A DNA stretch of 46,574 nt from Streptomyces aurantiacus (GTDB lineage Bacteria > Actinomycetota > Actinomycetes > Streptomycetales > Streptomycetaceae): the NCBI RefSeq assembly GCF_001418335.1, contig NZ_LIPP01000235.1, positions 1 to 46,574 on the forward strand. The letters run 5' to 3'. Below the pieces are notes generated by a model. That model did not search any database. It was not told the DNA's origin and saw only the letters and a program-made list of their open reading frames with translations. Position 1 is the first letter of the stretch, and each line of letters starts with the position of its first letter. A program made the position numbers and the translations under genes. Below, piece by piece: positions 42,002 through 46,574 of the stretch.

Positions 42002-43420
42002 TCACGCCGGTTCGGGTTGGGGGTCGGGCTGTGGTTTCGGCTGCCGCGCCGGTGCGGTGCTCGCTTCCCGCGGGGCGATGGTCCCCGCGTAGCCGTAGAC
42101 CACCGCGGCCATCGCCAGCAGGAGCAGGGGGCCGAACACCCACGGATACGTCGCCATCTCCACCGGCAGATAGCGATAGGACACCAGGAGAGTGGCGAAG
42201 ACGGCTGCGCCGGACACGACCAGCCGGGTCCCCGCTCGGTCCCAGCCATGGTCGAACAGGCGCAGAGCCGCCTCCACGGTGAGGGTGAACACCACACCGG
42301 CGATGAGATCCACGCCGTAGTGATAGCCGAATCCCAGCGTCGCGCAGAGCGTGGCCACCAGCCAGAACGTGCCGGCGTAGCGCAGCGTCCGCGGGCCCTT
42401 CCGGGAGTGGATGAAGATCGCGGTGGCCCACGCCGTGTGCAGGCTGGGCATGCAGTTCCGCGGGGTGATCGCGTCGAACGGCACGGGGTGCGGGACGCCG
42501 ACCGGCGGCGGTGTCTGCGGCCAGAGGTCGGCCACCGCCCATTGTTCGCTGGGCGGCGTCGGCGACCACATGCTGACTGCCGCCCAGTGCTCGGCGCCGG
42601 TGCCGTACGCGAAGACCGGTCCGACCACCGGGAAGATCATGTAGATGGCGGGTCCGAGAAGGCCGATCACCAGAAAGGTGCGCACCAGATGGTGGCCCGG
42701 GAAGCGGCGCTCGACGGCCACATGCCGCAGTTGGTACAGCGCGACGACGACCGCGGCCACCGCGAGCTGACCGTAGACGATGTCGAGGAAGTTGAAGCCG
42801 ATCGGGCCGGTGGCCGTGACCAGCCGGCCCGCCAGCCACGACGGGTTGCCCAGCGCGTGATCGGCGGTTGCCACGTACTGGTCGAGCACCATCGGGCGCG
42901 TCTTGGACGTGATGAGAAGCCAGGTGTCGCCGGTTTTGCGGCCGGTCACCAGCACCAGGCCCAGCCCGACCCCCTTCAGCAGCAGGACGCGTTCACGGCC
43001 GGTACGGCGAGTGACGGCGATGACCGCACAGCCCAGCATCACCCACAGGGCACCGTTGCCGAAGGGGTGGCCGTCGGCCACGTCCGCGTCGACCGCCCAC
43101 CGGACCACCAGGAGGACGAGGTCGACACCGATCGCGGCACCGACCGCGACGAACCGTTGCCGCCAGGTGAGCACCACCATCATCAACGCCATGCCGGCGT
43201 ACAGCAGAAAGCCTGATCGGGGAGCGAACACCACCTCCCGCGCCTGACTGGTGATCGGCCCCGGCAGACCGTACCGACGTGCGGCGATCTCCAGCGCGAC
43301 GAGGAACCCGAGGGCCACGACACCCGCCACGCCCCAGAGTCGCCCCCGCGGACGACGCCACACGGAGATCAGGATTCTTCGGTCTATTCGCGCTATTCGC
43401 GGAGAACCCTGCGCTGGCAC
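42002..43420 (-). CDS. PAP2-type membrane phosphatase / phosphotransferase (Aur1-like)
   Basis: The polytopic membrane protein of about 472 residues carries the PAP2_3 (inositol phosphotransferase-type) signature: NCMPSLHTAWATA with the central PSxH, and FGYHYGVDLIAGV, giving the second His and Asp of the phosphatase superfamily. About ten or more hydrophobic spans are seen. Such proteins act on phospholipids or polyprenyl phosphates at the outer face. The start is uncertain: GTG 43420 is given, GTG 43363 is possible, and no clear RBS supports either. The C-terminus is a Pro/Gln-rich cytoplasmic tail. Confidence 0.78.
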   Translation of the reverse strand: MPAQGSPRIARIDRRILISVWRRPRGRLWGVAGVVALGFLVALEIAARRYGLPGPITSQAREVVFAPRSGFLLYAGMALMMVVLTWRQRFVAVGAAIGVDLVLLVVRWAVDADVADGHPFGNGALWVMLGCAVIAVTRRTGRERVLLLKGVGLGLVLVTGRKTGDTWLLITSKTRPMVLDQYVATADHALGNPSWLAGRLVTATGPIGFNFLDIVYGQLAVAAVVVALYQLRHVAVERRFPGHHLVRTFLVIGLLGPAIYMIFPVVGPVFAYGTGAEHWAAVSMWSPTPPSEQWAVADLWPQTPPPVGVPHPVPFDAITPRNCMPSLHTAWATAIFIHSRKGPRTLRYAGTFWLVATLCATLGFGYHYGVDLIAGVVFTLTVEAALRLFDHGWDRAGTRLVVSGAAVFATLLVSYRYLPVEMATYPWVFGPLLLLAMAAVVYGYAGTIAPREASTAPARQPKPQPDPQPEPA

Positions 43421-43659
43421 CTGTCTCAACTTCCCGCCAATGTCCACTGTGTCGCGTCGAGCCCCGGGTGGGTGTCGCTCGCCTTCCGTCGGGGCCGGTT
43501 TCCCCTCACGAAGAGCGAAGAGTAGAACACCCTGCGGGGAAGACGGAAAGATCGCTGTCCGGGTTCCGTCTTGTTCCCGGCACGGCACGGGAGCGGGTCG
43601 GAACGGGTTCACGGGTACGACCGGGTGCCGTGGCTGCCCGGCAGGCTCGTCGTGTGTGA

Positions 43660-43935
43660 GCGGGCAGCGGGCCGCGGGACCGTCCGGTGCGACGGGCGGG
43701 ACGCTTCGCGGCGCGGGCCAGGTCGTACAGGTGGGCGCGTTCGGCGTCGTCGAGCTGGAGCGCGTTCGCGACGGCGTCGAGGACTTCCTCCGAGGCTCCG
43801 GCGAGGTGGCCCCGTTCCAGGCGGACGTAGTAGTCGATGCTGACGCCGGCGTCGGCTGCCGCCGTAGGCGGGGCAGGCCCGCCTGCCGCGGGGTGATTTT
43901 CGCGCGGCGGGAGGCCAGGAATAGGCCTTGGCTCT
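43660..43935 (-). pseudogene. XRE/MmyB-type regulator remnant
   Basis: The minus strand encodes FLASRRAKITPRQAGLP, then after a frame change AGVSIDYYVRLERGHLAG and LDAVANALQLDDAERAHLYDLARAAKRPARR. These are the N-terminal helix-turn-helix blocks of MmyB-like XRE regulators. The connecting segment (normally ending in VPGLRREEVALLAGVS) is deleted with frame changes, the start codon is absent, and the large C-terminal ligand domain is missing. It is a degraded gene. Confidence 0.82.
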
Positions 43936-43970
43936 TGTGCCCCGCGGACGGACCAGCGAGAGGAACCTTC

Positions 43971-44429
43971 ATGACTGAGCAGGCACAGCAGATCGGTGGC
44001 GGACGCCGGACGATCGGAGACTTCGCTCCAAAATTCGCCGAACTCACCGACGACGTCCTGTCCGAGGACGTGTGGAACCGCACGGAACTGGTTGCCCGCG
44101 ACCGCAGCCTGATCACCGTCGCCGGCGGCGGCGACCACCTTTCGCTGTTCGCCTCCTGGGCGGCCGGCCAGGACAGCAACGACCGCGACCGGGCCCTTCG
44201 ACGCGGCACACCGCACCGCCCACACGCCGGGACCGATTCCCGAAGAAGCGGGGAGCGGGCGGGTTGTCGAGCTGCAAGTAGCCATTGGAACGGTCATCCG
44301 AGGCCTCCCCGGTCTCGAACTCGCAGGCCCGGTGCAGGAACTCACATGGACCAGCGGAAGCCGGGTCTGCAGCCTTTCGCGACTCCCCGGCACTTGGTGG
44401 TGCGGCGCTGGGCTGTGCGTTGGCCGTGA
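43971..44429 (+). pseudogene. Carboxymuconolactone decarboxylase-like gene, internally deleted
   Basis: ATG 43971, with GAGAGGAA upstream, opens a frame encoding RRTIGDFAPKFAELTDDVLSEDVW and RDRSLITVA, typical of the AhpD/CMD family, then jumps to HLSLFASWAAGQ, which matches the family's C-terminal HLAFYAGWP. The segment of roughly 30 residues between these, which forms the core helices, is missing. After about 44200 the frame runs on through unrelated sequence and the P450 remnant to TGA at 44429. The start region is divergent from the broken XRE gene, the usual pairing for these families. Confidence 0.75.
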
Positions 44430-44442
44430 AGGCGCACGTTGA
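44260..44442 (+). pseudogene. Cytochrome P450 3' remnant
   Basis: In the frame ending at TGA 44440-44442 the sequence reads VELQVAIGTVIRGLPGLELA and GPVQELTWTSGSRVCSLSRLP, which matches the C-terminal end of actinobacterial cytochrome P450s after the haem-binding Cys loop. The rest of the gene, including the Cys ligand, is absent. It ends 12 bp before the convergent GH43 stop. Confidence 0.72.
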
Positions 44443-44454
44443 ATACCGTGCAGG

Positions 44455-45909
44455 TCAGAGAGGGTTGGTGGCCACGAACGAACTGTCCTGCCGGAAGAGG
44501 TCGGTGCCGTCCGACGGGTCCACGCGGAGCTGGTAGTCGTAGTGGCGCAGGTAGTAGCCGGGGTAGTTGTACGACTCCAGCCGTACGGAGCCACTGGCGC
44601 TGCCCGTCCGGGCGACGAAGGTCGCGTCCCTCGCGAACGTGGACGTGCCGTCGTTCGCGTCGAAGCGGCCCCGGAAGTTCCAGTGCCGAAGGTAGCCGCC
44701 GGCCGCGTTGCGGAAGGAGAAGCCGTTTCCGTCGGCGAGGCCCGCCACGACGGTGAACGTGGACGCCTGCTTCTCCGCGGCCGTGCTGGACGCCGTCACC
44801 ACAGGGAGGTTGAGCAGGCCGGACTGGTCCTGCCAGTAGCGGGTGGTGAAGTTGCCCGACCGGAGCGAGCGGGTGACGCCCGTCGGCAGGCTCACCCCAC
44901 CGGAGACCGTCTCCTTGACCACGGTGAAGTGGCGCGCGGTGCCGGAGATGCCCGGCAGCGCCCTGGGCGCGCTCCAGGTGGTGAAGCTGTCGTAACTGTC
45001 GCTGCAGTAGTAACTGCCGTCGCCGTATCCGTCGAAGAAGATCCGCCACGCGCCGTTGTCGAGCTGTATCAGCGCCGCGCCCTCCCGGGTGCCGCCCCAG
45101 CCCGCCCAGTTTCCGGTCCGGCTGATGGTGTAGGGCCCGGTGAGCGCGGTGGCCGTGGCGTACTCGATGTACTTCGACGTCTCGTTCTTCGTGAAGGCGT
45201 GGTACGTCGAGCCGGTCCTCACCACGAACGTGTCGATGTGGTTGGCGCCGATGCCGGACAGTGCGACGGGCGAACTCCACGTGGTGAGCGCCGAGTTCGT
45301 CGCCCTCAGCCGATACGGAGTGAAGATCCACTCGTCGTCGGCGGTCGAGCAGGACACCAGGATGTGCACGCTGCCGTCGCTGTCGACGAACCACTCGGGC
45401 GCCCAGGCACGCGACAGGTTCGCGATGGGGACCGTGTAGTCGTACAGGAACGTCCAGTTGGCCCGGTCCGGACTGCGGGCGAAGCCGATGGTGGTGCTGG
45501 TGTCCTGCCAGGTGTGCGTGGTGTAGGTGATGTAGTAGTAGCCGTCGGTGTGCTTGAGGATGCTGGCGTCCCGGATCCGGCCCGCGGGCGGGGTGTACGC
45601 GGACGCCTTGAGGAGCCGGAAGTCCGTGGCGTCGTCGGACTGGTAGACGTTCACGGTGCCGTCGTTGCTGTTGAGGAACGGCACGATGGTGTAGCGGGTG
45701 GCGGAACCGCTGGGCGGCGCGGCCGCCGCGGCCGCACCGAGCAGGCCCGGCAGTCCGCCCACGGCGAGGGCCGAGACGGGCAGCGCGGCCATCGCCCGCA
45801 ACAGACTCCGGCGCGAGGGCGCGAAGGGTGCGACAGGCGCGAAGGGCCGGAACGCGCCGGGCGCGTCCGGCGTGGCAGTGGAATCGACGGGGCTGTCAGG
45901 CGTGGTCAT
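44455..45909 (-). CDS. Tat-exported GH43-like glycosidase with AbfB (CBM42) domain
   Basis: The 484-residue protein has a twin-arginine signal (R33-R34 in PSRRSLLRAMAALPVSAL) with an unusually long Ala/Pro-rich n-region. The catalytic part (about 75-385) has GH43-type five-bladed-propeller blocks RIRDASILKHTDGYYYITYTT, DRANWTFLYDY, AWAPEWFVDSDGSVHILVS and GTREGAALIQLDNGAWRIFFDGYG. The C-terminus (about 395-484) is an AbfB arabinose-binding module: FSFRNAAGGYLRHWNFRGRF and YNYPGYYLRHYDYQLRV. It should act on arabinose-containing polysaccharides outside the cell. GAGGAGAG precedes ATG 45909. Confidence 0.87.
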   Translation of the reverse strand: MTTPDSPVDSTATPDAPGAFRPFAPVAPFAPSRRSLLRAMAALPVSALAVGGLPGLLGAAAAAAPPSGSATRYTIVPFLNSNDGTVNVYQSDDATDFRLLKASAYTPPAGRIRDASILKHTDGYYYITYTTHTWQDTSTTIGFARSPDRANWTFLYDYTVPIANLSRAWAPEWFVDSDGSVHILVSCSTADDEWIFTPYRLRATNSALTTWSSPVALSGIGANHIDTFVVRTGSTYHAFTKNETSKYIEYATATALTGPYTISRTGNWAGWGGTREGAALIQLDNGAWRIFFDGYGDGSYYCSDSYDSFTTWSAPRALPGISGTARHFTVVKETVSGGVSLPTGVTRSLRSGNFTTRYWQDQSGLLNLPVVTASSTAAEKQASTFTVVAGLADGNGFSFRNAAGGYLRHWNFRGRFDANDGTSTFARDATFVARTGSASGSVRLESYNYPGYYLRHYDYQLRVDPSDGTDLFRQDSSFVATNPL

Positions 45910-46173
45910 GTGCGGCTCTCCTCGGTGGTGGGGTCCTGCGCTGCGTGTTCCTGTGTGGCGTGTTCGTGCTGCGTGTTCATGTGCTGCGCGCCGGGTGCGT
46001 GCTGTCCCGGCACACCCGTCCCGCTGGTCGATATTTCGTACAAGGTTCGACGAGCCGGTCAGAACGTAGATTGTCGTCGTGGCCACGTCAACGACTTCGA
46101 CGTGCTCGACCCGAGGTGAGTCGCTTATGTCCCCTGTGGGTTTGGCGTCGCGGCGTCCGGCTACCCGGACCGT
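45910..46173. promoter_or_regulatory. Divergent intergenic region upstream of GH43 and Csp-like genes
   Basis: 264 bp between two divergent starts. GCTGCGTGTTC is repeated at 45940-45950 and 45968-45978, 28 bp apart. An inverted repeat GTCGA-15 nt-TCGAC lies at 46027-46051 in an AT-richer stretch and could be an operator for the GH43 gene. No RNA gene was recognised. Confidence 0.35.
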
Positions 46174-46574
46174 GTGTCAGTAACAGAGCTTCAGGAACTC
46201 GTTCGTTTCCTTGAGGACCGGTTCGCCTGCGCGCAGGCATGCACCGAATGTGCGCGGGCGTGTGCCCTGCGTGCGAGCCTCGCCGATCTCGACGGCCCCG
46301 CGGACCAGCAACTGATCCGGCGCAAGGGCATCCTGTGTGCGGAGGTCTGCGACACGACGTGCCGTCTTCTGGCGGAACAGGTCACGGAGTCCGAGGACGT
46401 GATGCGGACCCAGGTCGAGTGGTGCCGCGCCGTCTGCCTCGAAACCGCCGACGTCTTCGACCTTGGCCGTGACGGTGGCCGCGACCGCGACCGCGGCCTC
46501 GGTGCCGGTCCCGGTCTCGGCCCCGAAGCCCAGGTCGAGGCCCACGTCGGGGCGGAGGCAGGGGTGGAGGCAGG
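46174..46574 (+). CDS. Cys-rich four-helix-bundle protein (Csp/DUF326-like), cut by window end
   Basis: Reading from GTG 46174 gives VTELQELVRFLEDRFACAQA, then CTECARACALRA, CAEVCDTTCRLLAEQ and WCRAVCLETADVF, the repeated CxxxC spacing of cytoplasmic copper-storage-type four-helix bundles. Members bind Cu(I) with many Cys thiolates inside the bundle. The frame is open to the window end (133 codons, no stop). After the fourth helix it passes into a Gly/Arg/Asp- and Glu/Ala-rich tail that relatives lack, so the true end or a frameshift may lie in that repeat-like DNA. The RBS is weak. Confidence 0.7.
   Translation, partial: MSVTELQELVRFLEDRFACAQACTECARACALRASLADLDGPADQQLIRRKGILCAEVCDTTCRLLAEQVTESEDVMRTQVEWCRAVCLETADVFDLGRDGGRDRDRGLGAGPGLGPEAQVEAHVGAEAGVEA

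Noticed and set aside
41910..42839. Upstream extension of the NB-ARC-TPR gene to 42839
   Set aside because: The extension overlaps the well-supported PAP2 gene in another frame and has no domain; the conserved N-terminus and RBS set the start at 41909.

Overview
The window is about 46.6 kb of very GC-rich DNA with strong third-position GC bias, GTG starts and Shine-Dalgarno-led genes. The gene set (kdpFABC, short Rho, MEDS and anti-sigma proteins, AfsR-like NB-ARC/TPR proteins, phosphoketolase, GH75 and GH43 secreted enzymes, DhaKLM, Csp-like protein) is that of a Streptomyces or a close relative. No rRNA, tRNA, integrase, transposase or CRISPR array was seen. It reads as a chromosomal stretch of mixed metabolic and accessory genes.

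Left part (1-14.3 kb): glutaminase; a membrane-anchored D,D-carboxypeptidase and a short Rho paralogue on the minus strand; a flavin-dependent monooxygenase/acyl-CoA dehydrogenase-like enzyme; a SAM methyltransferase; a K+-pump operon (small membrane peptide, kdpF, kdpA, kdpB, kdpC) without kdpDE nearby; a divergent TetR/SDR pair with two near-identical palindromes between them; a VOC protein; and a CorA-type Mg2+ channel.

Middle (14.3-31.3 kb): an NB-ARC ATPase lacking any DNA-binding domain; a coupled two-gene MEDS-STAS / MEDS-HATPase module that looks like a partner-switching sensor; a GntR/UTRA regulator with a DasR-type palindrome upstream; an acetylxylan esterase; a Rv1733c-like membrane protein divergent from phosphoketolase; a soluble molybdopterin oxidoreductase plus flavin reductase pair; a quinone oxidoreductase plus GNAT pair; a broken MarR gene; a PrmC-like methyltransferase with a structured leader that contains a small ORF; a 2,4-dienoyl-CoA reductase-like enzyme behind a perfect 14-bp palindrome; and a PadR regulator.

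Right part (31.3-46.6 kb): secreted or surface proteins (a C-terminally anchored protein, an FN3 lipoprotein, a GH75 chitosanase); the dihydroxyacetone kinase operon dhaKLM; a TIR-NB-ARC-TPR (STAND/NLR-like) protein translationally coupled to a small TPR-like partner, overlapped tail-to-tail by a second NB-ARC-TPR protein whose C-terminus is made by a 21-bp tandem repeat; a PAP2-type membrane phosphatase; a cluster of gene remnants (XRE regulator, carboxymuconolactone decarboxylase, cytochrome P450 3' end); a Tat-exported GH43-AbfB enzyme; and a Cys-rich four-helix-bundle protein cut by the window edge.

The strongest candidates for unexplored biology are the TIR-STAND locus (36.65-41.9 kb), the MEDS-STAS/MEDS-HATPase pair (16.6-18.5 kb), and the leader of the PrmC-like gene (27.63-27.74 kb).
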